Part shown: one piece after another, positions 46,424 to 55,060 of the stretch | Layout: each line of letters starts with the position of its first letter | Numbering within the stretch: the stretch's first letter is position 1 | NCBI GenBank assembly: GCA_949296575.1 | Contig: CASFPE010000034.1 | Location: 52,062 to 116,061, forward strand | Direction: 5' to 3' | Length of the DNA stretch: 64,000 bases | Origin: an uncultured Bacteroides sp. | Lineage (GTDB): Bacteria; Bacteroidota; Bacteroidia; Bacteroidales; Bacteroidaceae | Made by a program: the position numbers and the translations under genes | Notes under the pieces: model-generated | What the model was told of the DNA's origin: nothing | Databases searched by the model: none | The model's input: the letters and a program-made list of their open reading frames with translations, nothing else

Positions 46424-47727
46424 AAAATCCGTGTTATGCGAGCGCCAACTGCATTCAAACGATGCTCTATGCCTTGGTATCCCCGGTCTATCTGCTCTAT
46501 ATTGTGTATGCGGCTTGTCCCGTCGGCGCTCATGGCAGCAATAAGCAATGCAATCCCAGCACGGATATCAGGAGAAACCATATCGCCTCCCCGCAAACGG
46601 AATGCATGATTATGCCCGATAACCACTGCACGGTGCGGGTCACACAAAATAATCTGCGCCCCCATGTCAATGAGTTTGTCAACAAAAAACAAGCGGCTTT
46701 CAAACATTTTTTGGTGAATGAGAACACTGCCTTTCGCTTGAGTGGCTACTACAAGCATCACACTAAGCAAATCTGGCGTAAGGCCAGGCCAAGGCGCATC
46801 TGCAATAGTCATAATAGAACCGTCAATAAACGATTCTATTTCATAACTGTCTTGTGCCGGGACAAGAATATCGTCGCCCTGCTGTTCAAGGCGTATGCCA
46901 AGGCGGCGAAAACTTTCGGGTATAATGCCAAGATTGGCATAAGACACATTCTTGATAACAAGCCTGCTGCTTGTCATGGCTGCCATGCCGATGAAACTCC
47001 CCACCTCAATCATATCCGGAAGGACAGTATGCTCCGTTCCTTCTAAACTTTCCACACCTTCTATCGTAAGGAGGTTTGAAGCAATGCCGCTAATACGCGC
47101 CCCCATGCGGTTGAGCATCTTGCACAATTGCTGCAAATAAGGCTCACAGGCTGCATTATAAATAGTAGTAGTGCCATGTGCAAGCACAGCAGCCATCACA
47201 ATATTGGCTGTACCCGTAATGGATGCCTCATCAAGCAACATGCAGCATCCCTCCAAATGCGGAGCCGTCACTTTGTAAACACCCCGAGCGGCATCATAAA
47301 CAAACTGCGCCCCTAAAGCATGAATGCCAGCAAAATGAGTATCCAACCTCCTGCGCCCTATCTTATCCCCTCCTGGACGAGATATCAGGGCTTTCCCAAA
47401 ACGAGCAACCAAAGGTCCCATCAACATGACAGAACCGCGCAAAGTTGTACACTTCTTCAGGAAAGCATCGCTTTCCAAAAAGTCCAAATCAACATGTGCC
47501 GCCTTGAAACGATAGGTGTCCATGCCCTCCTTAGAAACCTCTACACCCATGTCACGCAACAATTGGATGAGGTTATTCACATCCAATATGTCCGGCACAT
47601 TATGCACCACGACTTCCTCTTTTGTCAACAAGGTAGCGCAAATAATCTGCAGCACCTCATTTTTGGCACCTTGCGGGGTTATCTCCCCTTCTAAGCTATG
47701 CCCTCCTTCGATGATAAACGAAGCCAT
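46420..47727 (-). CDS. murA: UDP-N-acetylglucosamine 1-carboxyvinyltransferase
   Basis: 435 residues; transfers enolpyruvate from PEP to UDP-GlcNAc, the first step of peptidoglycan precursor synthesis. Typical blocks: [33 protein letters not shown], and the active loop [16 protein letters not shown]. Asp121 stands where most MurA enzymes have the fosfomycin-reactive Cys. The six-fold inside-out barrel pattern is complete. It lies 20 bp after the DUF4290 gene. Confidence 0.95.
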   Translation of the reverse strand: MASFIIEGGHSLEGEITPQGAKNEVLQIICATLLTKEEVVVHNVPDILDVNNLIQLLRDMGVEVSKEGMDTYRFKAAHVDLDFLESDAFLKKCTTLRGSVMLMGPLVARFGKALISRPGGDKIGRRRLDTHFAGIHALGAQFVYDAARGVYKVTAPHLEGCCMLLDEASITGTANIVMAAVLAHGTTTIYNAACEPYLQQLCKMLNRMGARISGIASNLLTIEGVESLEGTEHTVLPDMIEVGSFIGMAAMTSSRLVIKNVSYANLGIIPESFRRLGIRLEQQGDDILVPAQDSYEIESFIDGSIMTIADAPWPGLTPDLLSVMLVVATQAKGSVLIHQKMFESRLFFVDKLIDMGAQIILCDPHRAVVIGHNHAFRLRGGDMVSPDIRAGIALLIAAMSADGTSRIHNIEQIDRGYQGIEHRLNAVGARITRIL

Positions 47728-47747
47728 GCATCCCTCCTTTCACCTTG

Positions 47748-48362
47748 TCAATTATTCTTTTGGCGATGCTTGCCTTGCCGACCTTTACGTTGCTGGACAA
47801 ACATTTTCTGATCCCAAAGATGCACTTCTTCCGCATTCAAATCAATAGCCCCATGAGAGTATTCCTTCAAATCATCAAATATTTTCTGATCATCTACAAC
47901 ATCTTTATTCCAAGCCAAGAAACATTTTTTCATATGGTTGGCAATGAGCAACACTAACCGTTTCTTTTCCTCACCTTCTGGGTAAGCCACTGCCCTTTCC
48001 ACCAACTCTTGCACGCCGCGCCCATAATGACGGTAACGAATCGCACTTTTAGGGTAAGGAATATCGTCAGGACGCGTACCAAGAGTACCCTTCTTTACAA
48101 TTTCGCATGGATAATCAATGTCAAGCTTAAAATCAGCCATGATAGCCAAATGATCCCATAACTTGTGCTTAAAATCAGGCACATCCCTCAAGTGCGGGAA
48201 CATATTACCCATAATATCGACAATCGTATTTGCACAACGCTGACGTTCTTCCCGATCAGGAACAGTCAACGCATAATCCACCATGTTCTGCACATACCGC
48301 CCATATTCAGGAAGCGGCAACATTCTCTCTTGAGTATTATATTTCATATCGTTGGTATTCAT
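47748..48362 (-). CDS. DUF4290 family protein
   Basis: 204 residues, mostly helical and charged, starting YNTQERMLPLPEYGRYVQNM with DREERQRCANTIVDIMGNMF and MKKCFLAWNKDVVDDQKIFD, and a basic tail (QQRKGRQGKHRQKNN). This is DUF4290, found next to murA in Bacteroidota. No function is known; the basic tail suggests RNA or DNA contact. It is 2 bp from tsaB. Confidence 0.88.
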   Translation of the reverse strand: MNTNDMKYNTQERMLPLPEYGRYVQNMVDYALTVPDREERQRCANTIVDIMGNMFPHLRDVPDFKHKLWDHLAIMADFKLDIDYPCEIVKKGTLGTRPDDIPYPKSAIRYRHYGRGVQELVERAVAYPEGEEKKRLVLLIANHMKKCFLAWNKDVVDDQKIFDDLKEYSHGAIDLNAEEVHLWDQKMFVQQRKGRQGKHRQKNN

Positions 48363-48364
48363 AG

Positions 48365-49057
48365 CTACAATATGTTTTTAGGTTTTGATGCAATAAATTC
48401 CTTTAAATAAAATGGTTCAAAATAAGCTACATCCTTAACATCCCCCTTTAGCAATGACTTCTCGGCCAAAGGGAACATCATTTTCGCCAAAGGCACTATA
48501 TTTTCTATAAAATGTGCATTAGAATGCCCCGATAAAACCTCACGGCATTTCACCGCCCCATTTCCAAAAAAATACACTGGATGCGCATCCAGAAATTCAC
48601 GGTATGAATCACCATCCACAATATCAGCCTGCACAACACGCCGCATGCCTAAAGCGCGATTATAAACAGCTGCATACACTTCCATCCGCCGGGCATCCAA
48701 CATCGGGCAAAGCAATGCATCATCCGGAAGCTCGTGATGCAACAATATCGGCACGCAAAGCAACTCCAATGTCGGAATGCCCAACAAAGGGACATTACGC
48801 CCATAACAAATACCTTTTGCCATGGAAACACCTATTCGCAAACCAGTATATGAACCCGGGCCACAACTGACCGCCACCGCTGCCAATGGAAGCCTACGTC
48901 CGTCAACAAACGACAATGCCTCGTCTACAAACGTGCCTAACGACTCTGCATGCGAATGTCTGGCATGGTCTTCTTTCGCAAACAAAAGGACTCCTTCCTC
49001 GCTTACGGCAACAGAGCAAATGTCCGTTGATGTTTCAATGTGCAATATGCAAGCCAT
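48365..49057 (-). CDS. tsaB: tRNA threonylcarbamoyladenosine biosynthesis protein TsaB
   Basis: 230 residues of the ASKHA fold: LHIETSTDICSVAVSEEG, HARHSHAESLGTFVDE, VSCGPGSYTGLRIGVSMAKG. TsaB is the inactive partner that holds TsaD and TsaE for making t6A37. First gene of the tsaB-DUF4290-murA-rimM unit. Confidence 0.94.
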   Translation of the reverse strand: MACILHIETSTDICSVAVSEEGVLLFAKEDHARHSHAESLGTFVDEALSFVDGRRLPLAAVAVSCGPGSYTGLRIGVSMAKGICYGRNVPLLGIPTLELLCVPILLHHELPDDALLCPMLDARRMEVYAAVYNRALGMRRVVQADIVDGDSYREFLDAHPVYFFGNGAVKCREVLSGHSNAHFIENIVPLAKMMFPLAEKSLLKGDVKDVAYFEPFYLKEFIASKPKNIL

Positions 49058-49079
49058 AACTTAAAAGATTTTCACGGCA

Positions 49080-49087
49080 CAAAGATA
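49080..49087 (-). promoter_or_regulatory. -7 box for the tsaB-murA operon
   Basis: Minus-strand TATCTTTG, 22 bp before the ATG at 49057. From here to 49543 (about 455 bp) no gene is seen; only a small hairpin near 49196-49212 and AT-rich DNA leading to tolC. Confidence 0.55.
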
Positions 49088-49543
49088 GGAAATTCCCACT
49101 ACACCTCCATGATAGAAGCACAAAAAGCAAACAAAAGACGCATATCATCCACAAAAGTCACACGAATGACAAGGATGCATATAATAGGTTAAACGCGCAC
49201 AAAGGTGTGCAACAGCTGGGCATACCCTTTCTGCATTAAAGTTTCCATCACAACGGATATCATCCAAGGCTTTCAAAATCCATCCAAGTGCTTTGCATTT
49301 CCTCATTGAACACCAATGCACCTACGCTTTCGCAATCATTATGCCTCCAAGAATCATAAGACACATTCATCATAAGCAGTTAATATTTAAAAATTAAGAA
49401 TACTGCAACACTTTCCACGACGAGCATCGGAACAATTGCGAACAAGGAATTATGCTTAAAAAAAATTAATGCAATTTGTCATATCAAAAAATATATCTTT
49501 CTTTGTCATAAGTTGCATCTACAATCATAAACATGCAAATATT

Positions 49544-51064
49544 ATGGATCAACAAACATTGAGATTTCATTTTGCAAGACAAACAAAAGTATTGGTTGCC
49601 ATCATCGCAACAACTGTTTGCACGACTTCCTTGACTGCACAAACACAAAATGCATTAACATTGGACAGTTGCCGCGCCCTCGCCATCAGCAATAACAAAA
49701 GTTTGAAAATGGCAGAAGAAAAGGCTAATGCCGCAAGTTACCAGCGAAAAGCTGCTTTTACCAACTATTTCCCTGAAATTTCAGCAACTGGAACATATTT
49801 GCGCAACCAAAAAGAATTCTCCCTGCTCAATGATGAGCAAAAAAATGCCCTCACAGGAATTGGCACCCAACTGCAAGGAGGGATTCAAAATAGCATGCAA
49901 GAGCTTCTGCAAAACCATCCTGCACTTGCTGCCAATCCTCTTTTCGTACAGTTGTCTGGCGCATTATCAGCCATTGATATTGCCAATCCACTCAACGCCA
50001 TGGGTGCCTCTGTGGTCGATGCTTTCCGCACCGATACTCGTAACATTTACGCCGGGGTCGTCACTCTCACGCAACCTCTTTACATGGGAGGAAAAATCAG
50101 AGCCTATAACAAAATAACTCAATATGCAGAGCAATTGGCCCGCGAACAGCATAACGCAGCCTTGCAAGACATCATCTTGGCTACCGACCAAGCTTATTGG
50201 CAAGTTGTATCACTTGCTGCTAAAAAGAAACTGGCTGAAAGCTACTTGCAACTACTTCAAAAGTTGGACGGAGACATTGAAAAAATGATCAAAGAAGGAG
50301 TCGCGACCAAAGCCGACGGCCTGTCCGTGAAAGTTAAAGTAAACGAAGCCGAAATGACTCTCGCAAAAGCAAATGACGGCCTTAGCCTCTCACGGATGCT
50401 TTTATGCCAGTTGTGCGGCCTTAACATAGATACGCCGCTCTGCTTGGCCGATGAAAATTTAGATGATCTTCCTCTCACAAATGAAACATTTTCTGCCGAT
50501 ACAGAATTGGCCTTTCAAAATCGTCCTGAACTTAAAAGTTTGGAAATAGCCAGCGGAATCTATGACCAAAAAGTACGAGTGACACGTTCAGGACATCTGC
50601 CCACTCTTGCGCTTATGGGAAACTACATCATTACGAACCCTTCTGTGTTCAATAGCTTCGAAAATAAGTTTAAAGGCATGTTCAATGTTGGGGTCATGCT
50701 CAAGATTCCCATCTGTCATTGGGGAGAAGGCATCTACAAAACTAAAGCTGCAAAGGCAGAAGCACGAATTGCACACTACCAATTGGAAGATGCCCGCGAA
50801 AAAGTAGAACTACAAGTCAACCAATCGGCTTTCCAAGTGCATGAAGCAGAAAAAAAGCTAACCATGGCACAAAAGAACATGGAAAAAGCTAACGAGAACC
50901 TACGCTATGCCACTCTCGGATTCGAGGAAGGGGTTATTCCTCCCAGCAATGTACTCGAAGCGCACACAGCATGGCTTTCAGCACAATCAGAGAAAATCGA
51001 TGCCCAAATTGATGTCAAGCTAACGTTAGCTTGCCTGAAAAAAGCTATCGGCACCTTGGAATAA
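49544..51064 (+). CDS. TolC family outer-membrane efflux protein
   Basis: 506 residues from ATG 49544 (MDQQTLRFHFARQTK); the frame runs 25 codons upstream, but that part is not signal-like. Signal region VLVAIIATTVCTTSLTAQ. Two OEP repeats of long helices with LTLDSCRALAISNNKSLKMA and LAFQNRPELKSLEIASGIYD. It forms the trimeric outer-membrane channel. The gene is followed 59 bp later by hlyD and two ABC-2 permeases. Codon use here is AT-richer than in the permeases. Confidence 0.9.
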   Translation: MDQQTLRFHFARQTKVLVAIIATTVCTTSLTAQTQNALTLDSCRALAISNNKSLKMAEEKANAASYQRKAAFTNYFPEISATGTYLRNQKEFSLLNDEQKNALTGIGTQLQGGIQNSMQELLQNHPALAANPLFVQLSGALSAIDIANPLNAMGASVVDAFRTDTRNIYAGVVTLTQPLYMGGKIRAYNKITQYAEQLAREQHNAALQDIILATDQAYWQVVSLAAKKKLAESYLQLLQKLDGDIEKMIKEGVATKADGLSVKVKVNEAEMTLAKANDGLSLSRMLLCQLCGLNIDTPLCLADENLDDLPLTNETFSADTELAFQNRPELKSLEIASGIYDQKVRVTRSGHLPTLALMGNYIITNPSVFNSFENKFKGMFNVGVMLKIPICHWGEGIYKTKAAKAEARIAHYQLEDAREKVELQVNQSAFQVHEAEKKLTMAQKNMEKANENLRYATLGFEEGVIPPSNVLEAHTAWLSAQSEKIDAQIDVKLTLACLKKAIGTLE

Positions 51065-51123
51065 TTATTTAAGTGGTTAATTGACAATAATTAAATACAT
51101 CAAACGATAACAACAAGAAAACT

Positions 51124-52125
51124 ATGACATCACCTGAAAGAAAATCACAAAACAGCAATATGCTCCTTGCATTTCTCACCCTCGTGGGAGTCATCGCCCT
51201 CGTAGCACTCGTCGGCTTCCTGACCCTTAAAAAAGGTCCTGAAATCATACAAGGCCAAGCAGAGACTACAGAATACCGTGTGTCAAGCAAAGTACCAGGG
51301 CGCATACTCTGCCTCCTTGTCAAAGAAGGAGACAAGGTCAAGAAAGGCGACACCTTGGCCATCTTAGAAGCGCCTGACGTGGAAGCCAAAATGGCACAAG
51401 CCAAAGCTGCTGAGGCCATGGCACAGGCACAAAACGAAAAAGCCTTGAAAGGCGCACGCAGCGAACAGATTCAAGCAGCTTACGAGATGTGGCAAAAAGC
51501 CAAGGCCGGACGCGAAATCGCCGAGAAATCACACCAACGAGTGAACCGCCTCTACCAACAAGGTGTCATGACGGCACAAAAGAATGACGAGGCCACTGCG
51601 CAATACAATGCAGCAATAGCTACCGAGAAAGCGGCCAAAGCCCAATACGACATGGCACGCAATGGTGCCGAACGTGAAGACAAGATGGCTGCAGCAGCCC
51701 TTGTGGAACGAGCAAAAGGAGCTGTGGCCGAAGTAGAATCCTACATTCACGAAACATTCCTTACCGCACTGGCAGACGGTGAAGTGGCAGAAATATTTCC
51801 CCAAAAAGGAGAATTGGTGGGTACTGGCGCACCAATCATGAACATTGCCGAGCTAAATAACATGTGGGTGACCTTCAACGTACGCGAGGACCTGTTGAAA
51901 GGGTTTTCCATCGGCACAGAAGTGGAAGCCACTGCCCCAGCACTCGGCAACAAGACTATCCGCCTGCGCATTTACTACATGAAGGACCTCGGCACCTACG
52001 CTGCATGGAAAGCCACGAAGACCACCGGACAGTTCGACCTGAAGACCTTCGAGGTAAGAGCAATGCCCGCAGAGCCCGTCCCCGGCCTGCGCCCCGGCAT
52101 GTCGGTCATCATGAAACAACGATAA
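51124..52125 (+). CDS. HlyD/EmrA-type membrane fusion protein
   Basis: 333 residues. One N-terminal membrane helix (LLAFLTLVGVIALVALVGFL), a split biotinyl-lipoyl domain (EYRVSSKVPGRILCLLVKEG and YIHETFLTALADGEVAEIFP), a long coiled-coil hairpin in between (AKAAEAMAQAQNEKALKGAR) and a beta-barrel end. It bridges inner permeases and TolC. The stop lies 10 bp before the first permease. Confidence 0.9.
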   Translation: MTSPERKSQNSNMLLAFLTLVGVIALVALVGFLTLKKGPEIIQGQAETTEYRVSSKVPGRILCLLVKEGDKVKKGDTLAILEAPDVEAKMAQAKAAEAMAQAQNEKALKGARSEQIQAAYEMWQKAKAGREIAEKSHQRVNRLYQQGVMTAQKNDEATAQYNAAIATEKAAKAQYDMARNGAEREDKMAAAALVERAKGAVAEVESYIHETFLTALADGEVAEIFPQKGELVGTGAPIMNIAELNNMWVTFNVREDLLKGFSIGTEVEATAPALGNKTIRLRIYYMKDLGTYAAWKATKTTGQFDLKTFEVRAMPAEPVPGLRPGMSVIMKQR

Positions 52126-52135
52126 GCCGCGCCTC

Positions 52136-53314
52136 ATGTTCAACCGGCAAACATACCAATGCCTGAAGCGCATCGCATGGCGCGAATGCCGGCGGCTCGT
52201 GTCGAGGCCGCTCTACATCTTCGCCATGGTGGGAGCGCCCTTGTTCTGTTACGTGTTCTTCACCACGCTCATGGGCAACGGGCTGCCGACCGACCTTCCT
52301 GTAGGAGCCGTCGACATGGACAATACCGCAACCTCGCGCAACCTCGTGCGCAACCTTGACGCTTTCCAGCAGACGCATATCGCCGCCCACTACCCCAACC
52401 CGTCCGAGGCACGCGCCGCCATGCAAAGGGGCGACATTTACGGGTTTTATTACATTCCCCCGCGCTTCGCCGAGGATGTGCAGGCCAGCCGCCAGCCCAA
52501 AGCCTCGTTCTACACGAACAATGCCTACCTCATCGCAGGATCGCTCCTGTACCGGGACATGAAAACCATGTCGGAACTGGGCAACGGGGCCGTGGGGCGC
52601 ACCGTGCTTTACGCCAAGGGCGCCACCGAGGAACAAGCCATGGGCTTCCTCCAGCCCATCGTCATCGACACCCATGCCATCCACAACCCGTGGCTCAACT
52701 ATTCCGTGTACTTGTGCAACACCATCCTGCCGGGCATCCTCATGCTGCTCATCTTCATGACCACGGCCTATTCCATCGGCACGGAGGTGAAAGAGCATAC
52801 CTCCCACCAGTGGCTGCGCATGGGAGGAGGGTCGATGTACGTGGCCCTGTGCGGCAAGCTGCTGCCCCACACCGTGGTGTTCACTGTCATGGCCGCTTTC
52901 TACAATGCTTGGCTCTACGGTTTCCTCCATTTTCCCTGCCACGGCGGCATCCTGCCCATGCTGCTGGCTTCGCTCCTGCTGGTGCTGGCCTCGCAGGCAT
53001 GCGGCGTGTTCATGATCGGCATGCTGCCCACGTTGCGCCTCGGGCTGAGCTTCGCCTCCATCTGGGGCGTGCTGTCGTTCTCCATATCGGGGTTCACGTT
53101 CCCGGTGACGGCCATGCACCCTGCGCTCCAGGCGTTGGCCAACTTGTTTCCTTTGAGGCATTATTACCTGATATACGCAGGGCAGGCGCTGAACGGTTAC
53201 GGCATGGCCTACACGTGGCCGTCGTACCTGGCCTTGCTGTTGTTCCTGTTGCTGCCTTTTTTGGTGATGAACCGGCTGAGGACGGCCATGGCCCATTATA
53301 AATACATCCCTTAA
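52136..53314 (+). CDS. ABC-2 type transporter permease
   Basis: 392 residues: N-terminal helix (LYIFAMVGAPLFCYVFFTTL), a large periplasmic domain (about 45-200), then five helices with VKEHTSHQWLRMGGGSMYVA and FSISGFTFPVTAMHPALQAL, the ABC-2/YhhJ pattern. It exports an unknown drug, lipid or peptide. There is no ATPase gene in the cluster. Sharply GC-richer than tolC and most of hlyD. Confidence 0.88.
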   Translation: MFNRQTYQCLKRIAWRECRRLVSRPLYIFAMVGAPLFCYVFFTTLMGNGLPTDLPVGAVDMDNTATSRNLVRNLDAFQQTHIAAHYPNPSEARAAMQRGDIYGFYYIPPRFAEDVQASRQPKASFYTNNAYLIAGSLLYRDMKTMSELGNGAVGRTVLYAKGATEEQAMGFLQPIVIDTHAIHNPWLNYSVYLCNTILPGILMLLIFMTTAYSIGTEVKEHTSHQWLRMGGGSMYVALCGKLLPHTVVFTVMAAFYNAWLYGFLHFPCHGGILPMLLASLLLVLASQACGVFMIGMLPTLRLGLSFASIWGVLSFSISGFTFPVTAMHPALQALANLFPLRHYYLIYAGQALNGYGMAYTWPSYLALLLFLLLPFLVMNRLRTAMAHYKYIP

Positions 53315-53319
53315 GAACG

Positions 53320-54564
53320 ATGATGCCCATGAAAGATGTCACGTTAAAGCAAAAGATAAGGCAAGGCTTCCGGAGCCTGTTCTACATTTGGAAGGAGGAA
53401 GTGAAGAACACGTTCCGCGACCAAGGGATGCTCATTTTCTTCATCCTCGTGCCGCTGGCGTACCCGCTCATCTACGCTTTCATCTACACGGAGGAGGTGG
53501 CGCGCGAGGTGCCGGTGGCATTGGTGGACGATGCGCGGGGCAGCCTCAGCCGTGAGTTCGCCCGGAAGGTGGACGCCACGGCCGATGTCCGCATCGCATG
53601 CCTCAGCCCCGGCATGGAGGATGCCAAGGAGCAAATGCGGCAAGGGGCGGTGCATGGCATCATCCGCATCCCTGCCGAGTTCGCGGGCGACCTCGCGGCG
53701 GGGCGGCAGGCACATGTGTCCATCTACTGCGACATGGGCTGCCTGCTCTACTACAAGAACTTGCTTTCGGCCTGCACCCATGTGTCGCTCGACATGAACA
53801 AGGACATCAAAGTGGCCCGCGCGGGCAACACTACCGTGCGGCAGGACGAAGTGACGGCCTACCCCTTCGAGTACGAGGACGTGGCGCTGTTCAACCCGCA
53901 GAACGGCTTCGCGTCGTTCCTCATCCCCGCCGTGCTTGTCCTCATCCTGCAGCAGACGCTGCTATTAGGCATCGGCCTTTCCGCCGGGACGGCCCGCGAG
54001 AAGAACCGCTTCCGCGACCTCGTGCCTGCCCGCAACCGCCACTACGAGGGGACGCTGCGCATCGTCATGGGCAAAGCGTTGTGCTATTTCATGCTCTACG
54101 CCGTGGTGAGCGTCTACGTGCTGTGCGCCGTGCCGCGCATGTTCCGCCTCGTGCAGGTGGCCGATCCCGCCACGCTCATTCTTTTCATGCTGCCCTACCT
54201 GGCGGCGTGCATCTTTTTCTCCATGACGGCCTCCGCCGCCGTGCGCAACCGCGAGACGTGCATGATTCTCTTCGTGTTCACGTCGTTGCCCCTGCTGTTC
54301 ATCAGCGGCGTGTCGTGGCCCGGCGCGTCCATCCCCGCGTTCTGGAAATACGTGTCGTGGCTGTTCCCCTCCACGTTCGGCATCAACGGCTTCATCCGCA
54401 TCAACACCATGGGCGCCACGCTGCCGGAGGTGGCCGTGGAATACCGCGCCCTGTGGCTCCAAGCGGGCATCTACTTCCTCACCGCCTGCCTCGTGTACCG
54501 GCACCAAGCCCGCATCGGCCGCCGCCACTTGCGCGACGAGATGCGCCGCCTGCGGAGGCAGTAG
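53320..54564 (+). CDS. ABC-2 type transporter permease (paralogue)
   Basis: 414 residues (MKDVTLKQ at 53329 is an equally likely start). Same domain plan as the preceding gene: helix MLIFFILVPLAYPLIYAFIY, periplasmic part with PVALVDDARGSLSREFARKV, then helices including FISGVSWPGASIPAFWKYVS. Probably pairs with the 52136 gene as a heterodimer. It ends inside a 26-bp palindrome that uses its TAG stop. The partner ATPase is not adjacent. Confidence 0.88.
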   Translation: MMPMKDVTLKQKIRQGFRSLFYIWKEEVKNTFRDQGMLIFFILVPLAYPLIYAFIYTEEVAREVPVALVDDARGSLSREFARKVDATADVRIACLSPGMEDAKEQMRQGAVHGIIRIPAEFAGDLAAGRQAHVSIYCDMGCLLYYKNLLSACTHVSLDMNKDIKVARAGNTTVRQDEVTAYPFEYEDVALFNPQNGFASFLIPAVLVLILQQTLLLGIGLSAGTAREKNRFRDLVPARNRHYEGTLRIVMGKALCYFMLYAVVSVYVLCAVPRMFRLVQVADPATLILFMLPYLAACIFFSMTASAAVRNRETCMILFVFTSLPLLFISGVSWPGASIPAFWKYVSWLFPSTFGINGFIRINTMGATLPEVAVEYRALWLQAGIYFLTACLVYRHQARIGRRHLRDEMRRLRRQ

Positions 54565-54587
54565 AGCCGCAAGGTTTTGCGGCTCTA
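54562..54587 (+). terminator. 26-bp perfect palindrome starting at the permease stop codon
   Basis: TAGAGCCGCAA-GGTT-TTGCGGCTCTA: 11 perfect pairs with the stop codon as the first three bases, as at 8388-8413. Confidence 0.65.
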
Positions 54588-54600
54588 CTGCTGCCCAAAT

Positions 54601-54845
54601 AGTAACAGATTGCAACAACGCCATTCCGCCCATCCGCCAAAAAGGAAGCCCGCCGGGCTGCCGCCTTGCAGCCTTGCCAACTCGTCAACTCGCCACCTTG
54701 GCCATCCGGCCAACCCGCAAAACATGCCCTGCAAGCCCTTGTGGAGGGGGTAAAATCATGAAGCGCAACAGCCACCCTCCATGATGCGCAACAGCACCCA
54801 TTGCTGAAGCGCAACAGCAACACCCCATGATGCGCGTCATCACTT
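54601..54845 (+). repeat. Array A2: second copy of palindromic-word array A
   Basis: Collinear without gaps with 8521-8760 through 54840, including the head at 54725-54750 and four words (ATGAAGCGCAACAGC, ATGATGCGCAACAGC, CTGAAGCGCAACAGC, ATGATGCGCGTCAT). It ends after the fourth word, whereas copy A has about five more. It lies after a gene ended by the same 26-bp palindrome and before an exporter gene. Non-coding. Confidence 0.85.
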
Positions 54846-54937
54846 GGATGTCCGGCAAAAGCGCCCCAAGTGCCGCCCGTGCCTTCCCCGCCTGCAAAAA
54901 ACGGAGGCCAACGGCTCTGCATACGGAAGGATTTCAC

Positions 54938-54945
54938 TATCTTTG
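54938..54945 (+). promoter_or_regulatory. Upstream duplicate -7 box
   Basis: TATCTTTG inside TTTCACTATCTTTGTTGCAC (54932-54951), a 19/20 copy of 55018-55037. No TTTG at -33. Confidence 0.45.
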
Positions 54946-54999
54946 TTGCACGAAGATAAGATGCGGTTCGGCAAAGTCAAATCGAAAACCTTGTTTTCA

Positions 55000-55031
55000 T
55001 TTGCCTCTGCGCTCACCTTTCACTATCTTTG
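55000..55031 (+). promoter_or_regulatory. Promoter of the ABC exporter
   Basis: TTTG at 55000-55003, 20-bp spacer, TATCTTTG at 55024-55031, 29 bp before the ATG. Confidence 0.75.
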
Positions 55032-55060
55032 TCGCACATAAATCCTTATACCCTCGTGGC

